Shown: positions 46,799 to 55,607, numbered from the stretch's first letter. The stretch is 64,000 bases of DNA from Nocardia lijiangensis NBRC 108240 (GCF_001613045.1 NZ_BDBP01000028.1:1-64000); one strand, 5' to 3'. Notes: generated from the sequence alone by a model not told the origin. A program made the numbers and translations.

Positions 46799-47647
46799 TC
46801 AGGGCGCCACGATGGCGTCGTAGGAATCCGGCCGCCGGTCGCGATAGAACTGCCAGTCGCTGCGGACTTCGCGCACCACATCCAGATCGAGGTCGCGGAT
46901 CAGCAGTTCGTCGGTGTCGGCGGAGGCGCGCTCGCCGACATAGTTGCCGCGCGGGTCGACGAAATACGAACTGCCGTAGAAGGTCACGGCGTCGTCGCCG
47001 AATTCTTCGGTCTCCGTGCCGATCCGGTTGTTCGCGCCGATGAAGTACTGGTTGGCGGCCGCCGCGGCGGGCTGCTCAAGTTCCCAAAGCCGGTTGGACA
47101 AGCCGGGTTTGGTCGCCGACGGGTTGAACACGAGCTCGGCTCCGGCGAGGCCGTAGGCGCGCCAGCCCTCCGGGAAGTGGCGGTCGTAGCAGATGTAGAC
47201 GCCGACCTTGCCCACGGCGGTCTCGAACACGGGATAGCCGAGATTGCCCGGCCGGAAATAGAACTTCTCCCAGAAGCCCGCCAGCTGCGGGATGTGGTGC
47301 TTGCGGTATTTGCCGAGGTAGCTGCCGTCGGCGTCGATCACCGCGGCGGTGTTGTAGAGCACGCCGGGCTGGTCTTCCTCGTACACCGGGAGCACGATCA
47401 CCATCCGGTGCTCCCTGGCCAGTTCGGCGAATCGCTCGGTCGTCGGTCCCGGCACGGATTCGGCGTACTCGTAGTACTTCTTGTCCTGCACGTTGCCGAA
47501 ATACGGTCCGTAGAACAGCTCCTGGAAGCAGATGACCTGCACGCCCGCGGCGGCGGCCTGTTCGACGAAACCCTCGTGCTTGGTCAGCATCGACTTCTTG
47601 TCACCGGTCCACGTCGCCTGGGTGATGGCGGCTCTGATTGTCGTCAC
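46799..47647 (-). CDS. Beta-ureidopropionase / N-carbamoyl amide hydrolase (nitrilase superfamily)
   Basis: This 282-residue protein has the Glu-Lys-Cys triad: E43 in CFQELFYGPYF, the lysine in KYRKHHIPQ and C152 in VYICYDRHFPEG. It releases CO2 and ammonia from N-carbamoyl-beta-alanine or its methyl homologue to give the beta-amino acid. It is the first gene of the operon and starts at GTG 47647 with GGGAG upstream. The promoter region with the MocR palindrome precedes it. Confidence 0.93.
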   Translation of the reverse strand: MTTIRAAITQATWTGDKKSMLTKHEGFVEQAAAAGVQVICFQELFYGPYFGNVQDKKYYEYAESVPGPTTERFAELAREHRMVIVLPVYEEDQPGVLYNTAAVIDADGSYLGKYRKHHIPQLAGFWEKFYFRPGNLGYPVFETAVGKVGVYICYDRHFPEGWRAYGLAGAELVFNPSATKPGLSNRLWELEQPAAAAANQYFIGANNRIGTETEEFGDDAVTFYGSSYFVDPRGNYVGERASADTDELLIRDLDLDVVREVRSDWQFYRDRRPDSYDAIVAP

Positions 47648-47677
47648 CTGTCGATCTCCCTACCGAAGTTGGTTATG

Positions 47678-47693
47678 TTATCTTCGAAGGTAA
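47678..47693. promoter_or_regulatory. Palindromic operator between the pyrimidine operon and its MocR-type regulator
   Basis: TTATCTTCGAAGGTAA is palindromic apart from one wobble pair, and flanking ATG and CAT extend the symmetry with one offset base. It lies in the 105-bp divergent promoter region, where it can control both directions. Confidence 0.6.
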
Positions 47694-47752
47694 ACATTTC
47701 CTGAATATTTCAGTCGGTGCCGAAAGTGTAAATCTCGCGAGGTGGTCGAGGC

Positions 47753-49126
47753 ATGGAAATGAACGACCGGATTCAGATCGATGACCCGACTCCCGCGGGC
47801 ATCGCGGGCGCCATCGCCCGCCTCATCACGAGCGGCGAGTTACGCGCAGGAGACCGGTTGCCCACGGTGCGGGAGCTGTCGCGCCGCCTCGGGGTCAGTC
47901 CCGCGACCGTGAGTCACGGCTGGCGGGCGTTGGCGCGGGCCGGGCTGGTGGTGTCACGAGGTCGCAGCGGGACCTTCGTCGCCGAGGGCGGGGTCAGGCC
48001 CGCATTGTCCCGGACCGACAGCATGACCCGCGGTGCGACCGACGCCCGGCTGGACCTCTCGCTCGGCACGCCCGATCCGGCGCTGCTGCCCGAGATCGGG
48101 TCGATTCTGTCCCGGCTCGCCCTCAACGCCGAGACCACCGACTACCACCAGGCGCCGGTGGTGCCCGAGCTCGGGCGGCTGCTGCAAGCGGACTGGCCCA
48201 CCCGGTCCGGCGCGCTGACCGTCGTCGACGGCGCGATGGACGCCGTCGCCCGCAGTCTGCACGCCGTCGTCCGCTTCGGTGATCGGGTGGTCGTCGAGGA
48301 CCCGACCTTTCCGCACATTCTCGACTATCTGGAATCCATTGGCGCGCAGATAGTTCCGGTGCGAATGGACGAAGAGGGCGTGCTGCCGGACGATTTCGCG
48401 CGCGCGGTGGCCACCGGGGCGAGCGCGGCGGTGCTGCAGCCGCGCGCACAGAACCCCACCGGCGCATCGATGAGCGTCGAGCGGGCCGAGGAGCTCGTCG
48501 CGATCCTGCGGCACAGCGAACACCGGTGCATGATCATCGAGGACGACCACTCCGGCGCGGTCGTTCCCGTCGAGGACATCAGCCTCGGCCGCTGGCTGCC
48601 CGACCGGGTGTTGCACGTGCGCAGCTACTCCAAATCGCACGGCCCCGACCTGCGGATCGCGGCCCTCTCCGGCCCGGAGGACATCATCGACCGCATCGTC
48701 GCCACGCGCGTGCTCGGTCCCGGCTGGACGCCGCGCATCCTGCAGCGCCTGCTGCACGAGATGCTTCGCGACGAGACCGTCACCCGCACAGTCGAACACG
48801 CCCGCGCGCAATACCAGGCCCGCCGCGGTGCGCTTGCCGACGCACTGCACCGCCACAATCTGCGCCTCGCCGAAGGGCAGGGCCTCAACGCCTGGCTGCC
48901 CGTCGCCGACGAGCGCATGGCGCTGATCCACCTGGCCGCCAACGGAATCCGCGTCGCCCCCGGTGGCCCTTTCTTTGTCGCCGACCGCGGCCACCCCGAA
49001 GCGGTGCGCGTGACCATCGCGCCTCTCGCCGGCGGCATCGACGAGGTCGCCGCGGTCCTGGCACTGGCCGCGCGCCCACGCCAGTCGGAATACTTCTCCC
49101 TCGACCAGGGGTCGCGAGACGGTTGA
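47753..49126 (+). CDS. MocR-family (GntR HTH + aminotransferase fold) regulator of pyrimidine catabolism
   Basis: This 457-residue protein has an N-terminal GntR winged helix (GDRLPTVRELSRRLGVSPAT) and a fold-type I aminotransferase domain (about residues 100-450). The PLP-lysine region HVRSYSKSHGPDLRI is present, so PLP binding is likely. MocR proteins commonly sense an amino compound via PLP. Beta-alanine, the product of the divergent operon, is a natural candidate ligand. It probably activates or represses the six-gene operon and itself through the palindrome in between. Confidence 0.9.
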   Translation: MEMNDRIQIDDPTPAGIAGAIARLITSGELRAGDRLPTVRELSRRLGVSPATVSHGWRALARAGLVVSRGRSGTFVAEGGVRPALSRTDSMTRGATDARLDLSLGTPDPALLPEIGSILSRLALNAETTDYHQAPVVPELGRLLQADWPTRSGALTVVDGAMDAVARSLHAVVRFGDRVVVEDPTFPHILDYLESIGAQIVPVRMDEEGVLPDDFARAVATGASAAVLQPRAQNPTGASMSVERAEELVAILRHSEHRCMIIEDDHSGAVVPVEDISLGRWLPDRVLHVRSYSKSHGPDLRIAALSGPEDIIDRIVATRVLGPGWTPRILQRLLHEMLRDETVTRTVEHARAQYQARRGALADALHRHNLRLAEGQGLNAWLPVADERMALIHLAANGIRVAPGGPFFVADRGHPEAVRVTIAPLAGGIDEVAAVLALAARPRQSEYFSLDQGSRDG

Positions 49127-49194
49127 CGACGGGGATCGGTCCACCGCCGACGCGACCGCTCCCTACCGAAGGCAGTCGTCGAACTCTTCCGAAT

Positions 49195-49252
49195 CGGCGC
49201 CCGCCCACCATGATTCGAGTGATCATCCTCGAATGCTTCCGGTGGCGGGCGG
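49195..49252. terminator. Nested hairpin downstream of the MocR gene
   Basis: An inner stem ATTCGAG / CTCGAAT (49213-49234, 8-nt loop) is enclosed by imperfect outer arms (GCCCGCCCACC and GGTGGCGGGC). It lies between convergent genes and could end transcription from both. Confidence 0.5.
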
Positions 49253-49278
49253 TAGCCGTCGGTGGCGGGCAGCGTGGT

Positions 49279-49734
49279 TCAGGTGGGATTCATCGCCCGA
49301 TCGCGGTCTGCTTCCGCCCGATCGTCCTTCCGCGCCGCCACGATGACGAGCACGCCTGCGACGGCCCCGGCGAAGTACGGGGATGGCACGAGCAGGACGC
49401 CGCTGACCACGCAATAGGCCGCGAGGCCCCAGCCGATCCAGGCGGGCACCGCGATCTCGCGTCCGGCGAGATGCCCTATGAGGCAACCCAAAAGGATGAA
49501 GGGCACGGCGAAACTGCCCGGGCCCGCCCAGAAGGTGACCTCGTTCTGGAGTGACTCCACCGACGGGCCGTCACCCCCGTCCGTGGGCGCGAGCGGGACA
49601 GCCGCCCAGATCCCGCGATCCACCCAGCCGGTGACGTCGTCCCAGGCAAGTAGCGCCAGCAGGAACAGGTGCCCTGCGCCCAAGACGAGCAGGATTCCGC
49701 TCGCCCAGCGGAGCAGCCGCTTTCGGGAGTTCAT
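49279..49734 (-). CDS. DUF6463-like four-helix membrane protein
   Basis: This 151-residue protein has four hydrophobic helices and segments such as GILLVLGAGHLFLLALLAW and VTFWAGPGSFAVPFILLGCL. This matches the small membrane family often found next to TetR regulators. The C-terminal tail is charged (ARKDDRAEADRDRA). Its ATG overlaps the stop of a 32-residue ORF. It is presumably repressed by the divergent TetR protein through the tandem operators. The physiological role is unknown. Confidence 0.78.
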   Translation of the reverse strand: MNSRKRLLRWASGILLVLGAGHLFLLALLAWDDVTGWVDRGIWAAVPLAPTDGGDGPSVESLQNEVTFWAGPGSFAVPFILLGCLIGHLAGREIAVPAWIGWGLAAYCVVSGVLLVPSPYFAGAVAGVLVIVAARKDDRAEADRDRAMNPT

Positions 49735-49829
49735 CGGGACCCCTTCGCAGCGTCGGTGCGATCACGCCGGGCGAGTTCGCGGATGCGCCGGAGCTGCTCG
49801 ATAGGGGCGGCCTTCGCGAGTGATGGCAC
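49731..49829 (-). CDS. Possible 32-residue small protein in front of the DUF6463-like gene
   Basis: A GTG at 49829 has GAGAGG about 7 nt upstream. The short basic, helical-looking peptide (PSLAKAAPIEQLRRIRELAR core) ends in TGA overlapping the next ATG (ATGA, 49731-49734). It lies directly after the TetR operators, so it would be the first cistron of the repressed transcript. It could be a leader peptide that couples translation. Confidence 0.4.
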   Translation of the reverse strand: MPSLAKAAPIEQLRRIRELARRDRTDAAKGSR

Positions 49830-49832
49830 GGT

Positions 49833-49895
49833 TCGCCTCTCGTTTATGCGGTGCCGTATAGATCGTTTGTACGGTACCGTATAAACGAGAGGCGA
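49833..49895. promoter_or_regulatory. Tandem TetR operators forming a 26-bp inverted repeat
   Basis: Two 26-nt arms (49833-49858 and 49870-49895) match at 24 positions in inverted orientation. Each arm contains a copy of the TetR-type box; the right copy GTTTGTACGGTACCGTATAAAC (49865-49886) is itself a near palindrome. The region separates the TetR gene from the divergent small-ORF/DUF6463 unit, as expected for autoregulation. Confidence 0.75.
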
Positions 49896-49921
49896 TCAAT
49901 GGAGGTGACCGGATTCCCGCC

Positions 49922-50464
49922 GTGGCCCGAACGACACGCGCCCGCTGGATAGCGGCGGGCCTCGACGCCCTCGCCGCGGGAGGGCCCGACGCGGTCCGTG
50001 TCGAGACGCTGGCCTCCGCGCTCGGCGTGACGAAGGGCGGCTTCTACGGGCACTTCGACGGCCGGGCCGCGTTCCTCGAGGAGATGCTCGACGAGTGGGA
50101 ACAGCGCTCCACCACGGAGGTCATCGCGCAAGCCGACGCCGAAGGCGGCGATGCCGCCGACCGGATCCGGCGCGTGGGCAGTCTGACGTTCTCCGAGGAC
50201 ATGCATCGCATCGATCTCGCGATCCGGGCGTGGGCCAGCCACGACCCGACCGTCGCGGCGCGCCTGCGGCGCATCGACGACAAGCGGATGGCGTTCCTGC
50301 GGGAGATGTTCGGCGCCTATATCGCCGATCCCGACGAGATCGAGGCGCGCAGCATGCTGATGTTCGCGCTCGCCATCGGCCGCCACTTCATCGTCGCGGA
50401 CCATCCCGGCTACACCACACTCGAAGCCATTCAGCTTGCCGGAGAACATCTCTTGCGCCCGTGA
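49922..50464 (+). CDS. TetR-family transcriptional repressor
   Basis: This 180-residue protein has an N-terminal helix-turn-helix (WIAAGLDALAAGGPDAVRVE then LASALGVTKGGFYGHFDGR) and a helical ligand domain. Start is GTG 49922. Tandem palindromic operators lie immediately upstream between it and the divergent membrane-protein gene, so autorepression and control of that gene are likely. Ligand unknown. Confidence 0.9.
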   Translation: MARTTRARWIAAGLDALAAGGPDAVRVETLASALGVTKGGFYGHFDGRAAFLEEMLDEWEQRSTTEVIAQADAEGGDAADRIRRVGSLTFSEDMHRIDLAIRAWASHDPTVAARLRRIDDKRMAFLREMFGAYIADPDEIEARSMLMFALAIGRHFIVADHPGYTTLEAIQLAGEHLLRP

Positions 50465-50490
50465 TGCGGTCGGCATCGAGAAGCGCATGC

Positions 50491-51135
50491 TCAGAACGGA
50501 AACTCGGCGTAGGCCTCTCCCGCGAACCAATGGCCGGCATGCTGACGCATCCGCGGACGGTAGACCGCATGATCGAAAAGCGCCGTGTAGGTGGGAAATT
50601 CGGTACGGAGGAGACCCGCGGTGTCCGCCAGGTAGACATCGAAGCCGGGGTACATCAGACCCACGAACGGTAGATCGTCCACATCGATGGCCAGCACCGG
50701 GTACTCGCCCTCGGAGTCGGTGTCGCCGACGGCGAGGACCCGCCGAGAGTCCGAACCGCCCGGGAGAAGGAAGCATTCGCCGAAACGCTCGGCCAGCGGA
50801 GTGAAACAATCCGCCCACATCGTGCCCAGTTCGTCGTCCACCAGCTGGTCGAGCGGCCGGGGCGCGAACCCGCCGTCCGGGTCGAACCAGTCGTAGCGCT
50901 CCAGCAGACCGACATCGAACCCCAGCCACCTCCGCAGGCTGGGCGGCAGCGGACGTCCTGACGGGAAAACCATGTCCGCCAAGACATCCGCCGCAATCGG
51001 CCGCGGAGTACCGACCACCCAGGGGACGTGCTGGTACCTGAGCGCGGAGGCTTCGGGTGCTCGCCGCACCGCGTCGATCACGCGCTCCGTCAAGGCCGCT
51101 CCGTGTGCGGGGTCTGCGCCCCGGTCGATCACCAT
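50491..51135 (-). CDS. Unknown acidic cytoplasmic protein
   Basis: This protein is about 214 residues long (or 224 from ATG 51165). No ribosome site decides between the starts. It is rich in acidic and aromatic residues, with segments RWLGFDVGLLERYDWFDPDG, VLAVGDTDSEGEYPVLAID and YPGFDVYLADTAGLL. The pattern of VGDTDSEGEYP followed by a small hydrophobic unit vaguely recalls SMI1/KNR4 (SUKH) proteins, but I cannot confirm this. It has no signal or membrane helix. It converges with the TetR gene. Confidence 0.65.
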   Translation of the reverse strand: MVIDRGADPAHGAALTERVIDAVRRAPEASALRYQHVPWVVGTPRPIAADVLADMVFPSGRPLPPSLRRWLGFDVGLLERYDWFDPDGGFAPRPLDQLVDDELGTMWADCFTPLAERFGECFLLPGGSDSRRVLAVGDTDSEGEYPVLAIDVDDLPFVGLMYPGFDVYLADTAGLLRTEFPTYTALFDHAVYRPRMRQHAGHWFAGEAYAEFPF

Positions 51136-51207
51136 GCCGCGGAAGGTAACAGCCCGGACCGACATCGGCGCAGCACGGCCGAGGCCGGCGTGCGCGCCGG
51201 TCCTCCG

Positions 51208-51819
51208 CTAGCGGAGGAGGTCGTCCACGGTCGCGGCGACGACCCCGAACAAGTCGGCAATGGTGGTCAAGGCCGCGGTGTGCAGCAGGGCGGACGGCAC
51301 TGTGGTGCCCAGCGGGCTCGGCAGGGACCGGGTGGCGGTGGCTTCGGCGACGACGGTCGGTCGGTAGCCGAGGTTGAACGCGCCCTGCGCGGTGTAGCTC
51401 ACGCACATGTGGGTCATGAATCCGGCGAGTACCAATTCCTGCCCGGCGCCCAGTTCTTTCAGTGTCTGCTCGAGATCGGTGTTGTGGAATGCGTTCGGGA
51501 ATTGTTTGACCACCACCGGCTCCCCGGACTGCGGTGCGACCGGATCGCTGATCGCGCCGATGTCGGTGCGAACGTCATAGGGCGTGTCCGGCCCGCCGTC
51601 GTGCATGATATGCACCACCGGTCGGTGCAATTCTCTTGCGGCCGTGAGCAATCGGGCTCCGGCCGCCAGCGCCTCTTCCGCGCCGTCCACCGCCATGACG
51701 CCGTGCCGATAGGTGTTCTGGAAATCGATCATGATCACGGTGGCGTCGGCCAGTCGCGGCAGCTGATCATCGAGACCGATCACGTGGCGCAGGGTGCTCG
51801 AGGCAGCAGTCATCGACAT
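51208..51819 (-). CDS. Isochorismatase-like cysteine hydrolase
   Basis: This 203-residue protein has the family triad D32 (VIMIDFQNTY), K105 (VVKQFPNAF) and C139 (GFMTHMCVSYTA). Such enzymes cleave amides or vinyl ethers, for example nicotinamide or N-carbamoyl compounds. TAGGA lies upstream of the ATG at 51819. It follows a GlxA-type regulator on the same strand by 56 bp, so the pair is probably a small regulated unit. Substrate not known. Confidence 0.88.
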   Translation of the reverse strand: MSMTAASSTLRHVIGLDDQLPRLADATVIMIDFQNTYRHGVMAVDGAEEALAAGARLLTAARELHRPVVHIMHDGGPDTPYDVRTDIGAISDPVAPQSGEPVVVKQFPNAFHNTDLEQTLKELGAGQELVLAGFMTHMCVSYTAQGAFNLGYRPTVVAEATATRSLPSPLGTTVPSALLHTAALTTIADLFGVVAATVDDLLR

Positions 51820-51875
51820 GGTTTTCCTACTTTCTGTGGGGGATGAGAATTCGTGCGGCAGGGCCGCTCGAGGAT

Positions 51876-52862
51876 TCAGGTCGTGATACGGAATCGCTTC
51901 CGGTAGTCGCCGGGGGTGGCGGTGAGTTGCCTGCGGAAGGCGCGGTGCAGGGTCTCGACCGATCCGAGCCCCACCGTCGTCGCGATCCGTTCGAGGGGCT
52001 GGTCGGTGGTTTCCAGCAGCCTGCGCGCCGCTTCCACCCGGCACGCCTCGACATAGACCGCGGCGCTGGCGCCGGTTTCCTGCTGGAAGACACGCGTGAA
52101 ATGGCGTTCGCTGAGGCACATCCTGGCCGCCAGTGCCGGGGTGGTGGACAGATCGCCGTCGAGGTTTTCGGTGATGAACAGGCGCAGGTCATCGATGTCG
52201 CGGCGTGCGGTCGCGGGATGGCTCAGCGGCACGCTGAATTGGCTTTGCCCGCCTTGCCGTTTGAGATAGACGACCAGCTGCCGCGCGACTTGCAACGCCA
52301 AGTCCTCGCCGTGATCCTCGGCCACCAGCGCCAGGGACAGGTCGAGACACGCGCTGATCCCCGCGCCGGTCCAGATCCGGCCGGAGCGAATGAAGATGGG
52401 ATCGGGGTCGACGAGGATGTGCGGGTGCTCCGCCGCGAGCTGGTCGGCCGTCGACCAGTGGGTGGTGGCCGTTCGGCCGTCGAGCAAGCCCGCGGCGGCG
52501 AGCAGGTGGGCGCCCACACACACCGAGGCGATCCGCCCTGCGTGCGGCGCGACGGATTCGATCCACGCCACCACTTCCCGATCGATGCGCGCGACCGGTC
52601 CGCTGGGCGGGCAATCCACGGCGCCGGGAACGATCAACGTGTCGATCGTGGGGCCGACCTCGTCGAAGCCGAGGTCGGTGACGACACGCACCCCGGCCGA
52701 GGTGCGCACTTCGCCGCGGACCGGGCTCGCCAGCCGCACGTCGTAGCGCACTCGCCCGCCGCCCTCGCGGTTCGCCAGCGCGAACACTTCCGCGGGCCCG
52801 GTGACATCGAGCAGGTCGACGTCGGGGAAGGCCGCGATGACGACGCGGTGGATCAAGGTCAT
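51876..52862 (-). CDS. GlxA-family regulator (DJ-1/PfpI domain + AraC HTH)
   Basis: This 328-residue protein has an N-terminal DJ-1/PfpI-like domain (about 1-190, with the nucleophile-elbow region IASVCVGAHLLAAAGLL) and a C-terminal AraC double helix-turn-helix (about 225-325, LAARMCLSERHFTRVFQQET and IATTVGLGSVETLHRAF). It probably activates the isochorismatase-like gene downstream in response to an amide or amine. Confidence 0.92.
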   Translation of the reverse strand: MTLIHRVVIAAFPDVDLLDVTGPAEVFALANREGGGRVRYDVRLASPVRGEVRTSAGVRVVTDLGFDEVGPTIDTLIVPGAVDCPPSGPVARIDREVVAWIESVAPHAGRIASVCVGAHLLAAAGLLDGRTATTHWSTADQLAAEHPHILVDPDPIFIRSGRIWTGAGISACLDLSLALVAEDHGEDLALQVARQLVVYLKRQGGQSQFSVPLSHPATARRDIDDLRLFITENLDGDLSTTPALAARMCLSERHFTRVFQQETGASAAVYVEACRVEAARRLLETTDQPLERIATTVGLGSVETLHRAFRRQLTATPGDYRKRFRITT

Positions 52863-52939
52863 GAATCCATCGTCGTGGGGCCTGCCGATGGCCGCAACGA
52901 CGTATCTCTGTCAGATTCGGCCACCGGCAACGCCGGAGC

Positions 52940-53899
52940 TCAGCGGCTCACGGTGGTCTCCCGCTCGACACGCGACAGCTTCTCGGGATTGCGCACGACA
53001 TAGAGCCCGGTGATCAAGCCGTCGTCGATCCGCATCGCCACGACGTCGTCGATCTCTCCGTCGATCCGGACGATCAGCGCCGGGCGCCCGTTGACCTGCA
53101 CCGGCTCGGTCGATATCTCGCCTGCGATCCTCGGCGTACCCGCCGCCAGCAAGCGGGCCACGCGGTCGGCGCCCACGATGGGTCGCAGCACGGCCTGCAC
53201 GACTCCGCCGCCGTCACCCAGGAGCACGACGTCCGGCGCGAGGAGGTCGAGCAGGCTCTGCAGATCGCCGGTTTCGATCGCCCGTTGGAACGCCGCGAGC
53301 GCATCCCGGGCTTCGGCCTCGGAAACGGCCCCGCGCGGCCGCCGTGCCGCGACATGTTGCCGCGCTCGGTGGGCGATCTGGCGGACCGCGGCCGAGCTCT
53401 TGCCGACGGCTTCCGCGATCTCGTCGTAGCCCAGGTCGAACACCTCGCGCAGCACGAACACTGCTCGCTCGGTCGGCGTGAGCGTCTCCAGCACCAGCAG
53501 CATCGCCATCGACACACTGTCGGCCAGCTCGACGTCCTCGGCCACGTCGGGCGCGGTGAGCAGGGGCTCGGGCAGCCAGGGGCCGACGTAGGACTCCTTG
53601 CGCCTGCCCAGGGTGCGCATCCGGTTGAGCGCTTGGCGGGTGGTCGTCCGAATCAGGTACGCGCGCGGATCGCGCACCGTGCCGAGATCGACGTCCGCCC
53701 ACCGCAGCCAGGTCTCCTGCAGGACGTCTTCGGCGTCGGCGGCGGAGCCGAGCATCTCGTAGGCGACGGTGAACAGCAGGTTGCGGTGGGCGACGAACGC
53801 CTCGGTCGCCGGGTCCGCGCGGCGCTGCGGCCCGGCCGCGGAGCCGGACCCGGACCGCATGTCGGCGCGCGCGTTGAGGGTGCGGAACGGGCTGGTCAT
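52940..53899 (-). CDS. SigJ-like ECF sigma factor with SnoaL-like C-terminal domain
   Basis: This 319-residue protein has region 2 (FTVAYEMLGSAADAEDVLQE, WLRWADVD), region 4 (LTPTERAVFVLREVFDLGYD, AVGKSSAAVRQIAHRARQ) and an added SnoaL-like C-terminal domain (about 200-310). It matches the ECF41/SigJ class, in which the extension replaces an anti-sigma factor. ATG 53899 is preferred because GAGGAG lies about 9 nt upstream. No COE-type oxidoreductase or carboxymuconolactone decarboxylase partner lies adjacent, although these often accompany ECF41 genes. Confidence 0.9.
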   Translation of the reverse strand: MTSPFRTLNARADMRSGSGSAAGPQRRADPATEAFVAHRNLLFTVAYEMLGSAADAEDVLQETWLRWADVDLGTVRDPRAYLIRTTTRQALNRMRTLGRRKESYVGPWLPEPLLTAPDVAEDVELADSVSMAMLLVLETLTPTERAVFVLREVFDLGYDEIAEAVGKSSAAVRQIAHRARQHVAARRPRGAVSEAEARDALAAFQRAIETGDLQSLLDLLAPDVVLLGDGGGVVQAVLRPIVGADRVARLLAAGTPRIAGEISTEPVQVNGRPALIVRIDGEIDDVVAMRIDDGLITGLYVVRNPEKLSRVERETTVSR

Positions 53900-53990
53900 C
53901 GGGTGGCTCCTCGTCGTTGCTCTCGACAGTGTCACCCACGAGACACCGGGACCCGTCATTTCGTGACAGCGCCGGGAATTCCCGCGCGTC

Positions 53991-55034
53991 TCACCTGTCG
54001 TGATCGAGGTCGCGGATGATGTCGAGTGCGCGGGCCAGGGTCGTCACCCGGGCATCGAGGGTGTCGCCCGCGGGGTAGAAGCGGATCGTGTCGACACCGG
54101 CGTCGCGCCATACCCGCAGCCGGGCGCGGATCATCGGCTCGGTGCCGATCAAGGTGGTTGCCAGGACCATCTCGTCGGTGACGAGCGCGGCGGCGGCCTG
54201 CCGGTCTCCCGCCTGCCAGTGGTGACGGATCGCGGTCGCGACGTCGGCCCAGCCTTGGCGGCTGTAGGCGTTGTTGTAGAAGTTGGTGGTGCCCGATCCC
54301 ATACCGCCGAGGCTGAACGCCAGCTCCTTCTTGCGGGCGGCGATCATGGTCCGCAGGGTGGCCTCGTCGTCGGCGAAGGCCACTTCCGCGCCTTGGCAGA
54401 TGTCGAGCTCGTCGCGCGAGCGCCCGGCGGCGGCGAGGCCGGCGTCGAGGCGGTCGAGATAGGCCGCGGCCTGCTCGGGGACGAAACTCGTGCCGAGCCA
54501 GCCGTCGGCGATCCGGCCGGTCAATTCGAGCATGCGGGGTGAGAGCGTCGCGAGATAGATCGGGATGTGGGTGTTCGCCGCCATCGACAGTCGCATCGGG
54601 CGCCCTTCGCCGCCGTCCAGCGGGATCCGGTGCCTGCGACCGGAATAGCTGATCTTCTCTCCGGCGAACGCCTGGCGGATGATGTCCACGGTCTCGCGCA
54701 GCCGGACCAGCGGTTCGCCGAACGGTACGCCGTGCAGGCCTTCGATGACCTGCGGTCCGGAAGCGCCGAGGCCGAGGAGAAACCGGCCCTGCGACAGATC
54801 CGCCAAGGTGAGCGCCGCTTGGGCGATCGCGACGGGTGTCCGGGTCCCGATCTGGATGACGCCGGAGCCCAGCAACATTCGGTCGGTGCGGGCGGCGAGG
54901 TAGCCCAGCGCGGTCGGTGCGTCCGAACCCCACGCTTCGGCGACCCAGCAGATGTCGAGGCCGAGTTTCTCTGCCTCCAAGGCGAATTCGAGGGCGCCCG
55001 GGTAGGAGGCCTCGATGGTGGTGGCGGTCCGCAT
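53991..55034 (-). CDS. F420-dependent LLM-class oxidoreductase, last gene of IclR-controlled operon
   Basis: This 347-residue TIM-barrel protein has segments LEAEKLGLDICWVAEAWGSD, GSGVIQIGTRTPVAIAQAA and FLLGLGASGPQVIEGLHGVP, which are F420-binding LLM features. Its ATG overlaps the upstream SRPBCC stop by one base. It presumably performs a redox step on the metabolite handled by the operon. Confidence 0.9.
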   Translation of the reverse strand: MRTATTIEASYPGALEFALEAEKLGLDICWVAEAWGSDAPTALGYLAARTDRMLLGSGVIQIGTRTPVAIAQAALTLADLSQGRFLLGLGASGPQVIEGLHGVPFGEPLVRLRETVDIIRQAFAGEKISYSGRRHRIPLDGGEGRPMRLSMAANTHIPIYLATLSPRMLELTGRIADGWLGTSFVPEQAAAYLDRLDAGLAAAGRSRDELDICQGAEVAFADDEATLRTMIAARKKELAFSLGGMGSGTTNFYNNAYSRQGWADVATAIRHHWQAGDRQAAAALVTDEMVLATTLIGTEPMIRARLRVWRDAGVDTIRFYPAGDTLDARVTTLARALDIIRDLDHDR

Positions 55035-55549
55035 CAGTGTTCCTCGCACTCGATGAATGTCTTGATCGCCGCCAGGGTGTGCTCGATGGCTTGTTCGAGC
55101 TCGCGCATCCGGACGAAGACGATCTTCTGTTCTTTCTCCGGCATGGCGGCGATGGCAAGGCTCAGGCCGGACGGGCCGGGACCCATCCGGACCCATTGCC
55201 GCAACCGGGTGCCGTCGTCCTCCGGCTCGAGCGTGAAACGCCAAGTTGCGCCCGGGGTTTCGGTATTTCCCACGGCCCAGGAGAACGCCCGGGGTGCGTC
55301 GCATTCGACGACGTGGGACGTGGTCGACCATTCACCGAGTTTCGGGTGTCTGCTCGTACCGGTGAAGGTGTTGCCCAGCTCCGGGCCTCGGACGGGATCC
55401 ACCCATTCGGCGGACTTCAGTTCGGTGCTGAATGTCGGCATGAGCTCGATGTCGGTGACGACATTCCAGACCTTCGCGAGGGGAGCGCCGATGTAGGCGC
55501 TGGCCTCGGCGGTCGGGGTGTCGGCATACAGGGCGCCGGTCCACTCCAT
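55034..55549 (-). CDS. SRPBCC-family (polyketide cyclase/dehydrase-like) protein
   Basis: This 171-residue protein begins with ASAYIGAPLAKVWNVVTDIE, the START/Bet-v1-like opening, and continues through PTFSTELKSAEWVDPVRGPE and a C-terminal amphipathic helix. It has a hydrophobic cavity for a small ligand and may be a cyclase, dehydrase or binding protein. AAAGGAG lies about 10 nt upstream of ATG 55549. Confidence 0.88.
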   Translation of the reverse strand: MEWTGALYADTPTAEASAYIGAPLAKVWNVVTDIELMPTFSTELKSAEWVDPVRGPELGNTFTGTSRHPKLGEWSTTSHVVECDAPRAFSWAVGNTETPGATWRFTLEPEDDGTRLRQWVRMGPGPSGLSLAIAAMPEKEQKIVFVRMRELEQAIEHTLAAIKTFIECEEH

Positions 55550-55607
55550 TGCGGCGGTACTCCTTTGGTTCGGTGACAGGGGATACGAGGGTGTCGGCCC
55601 GGGCGCG

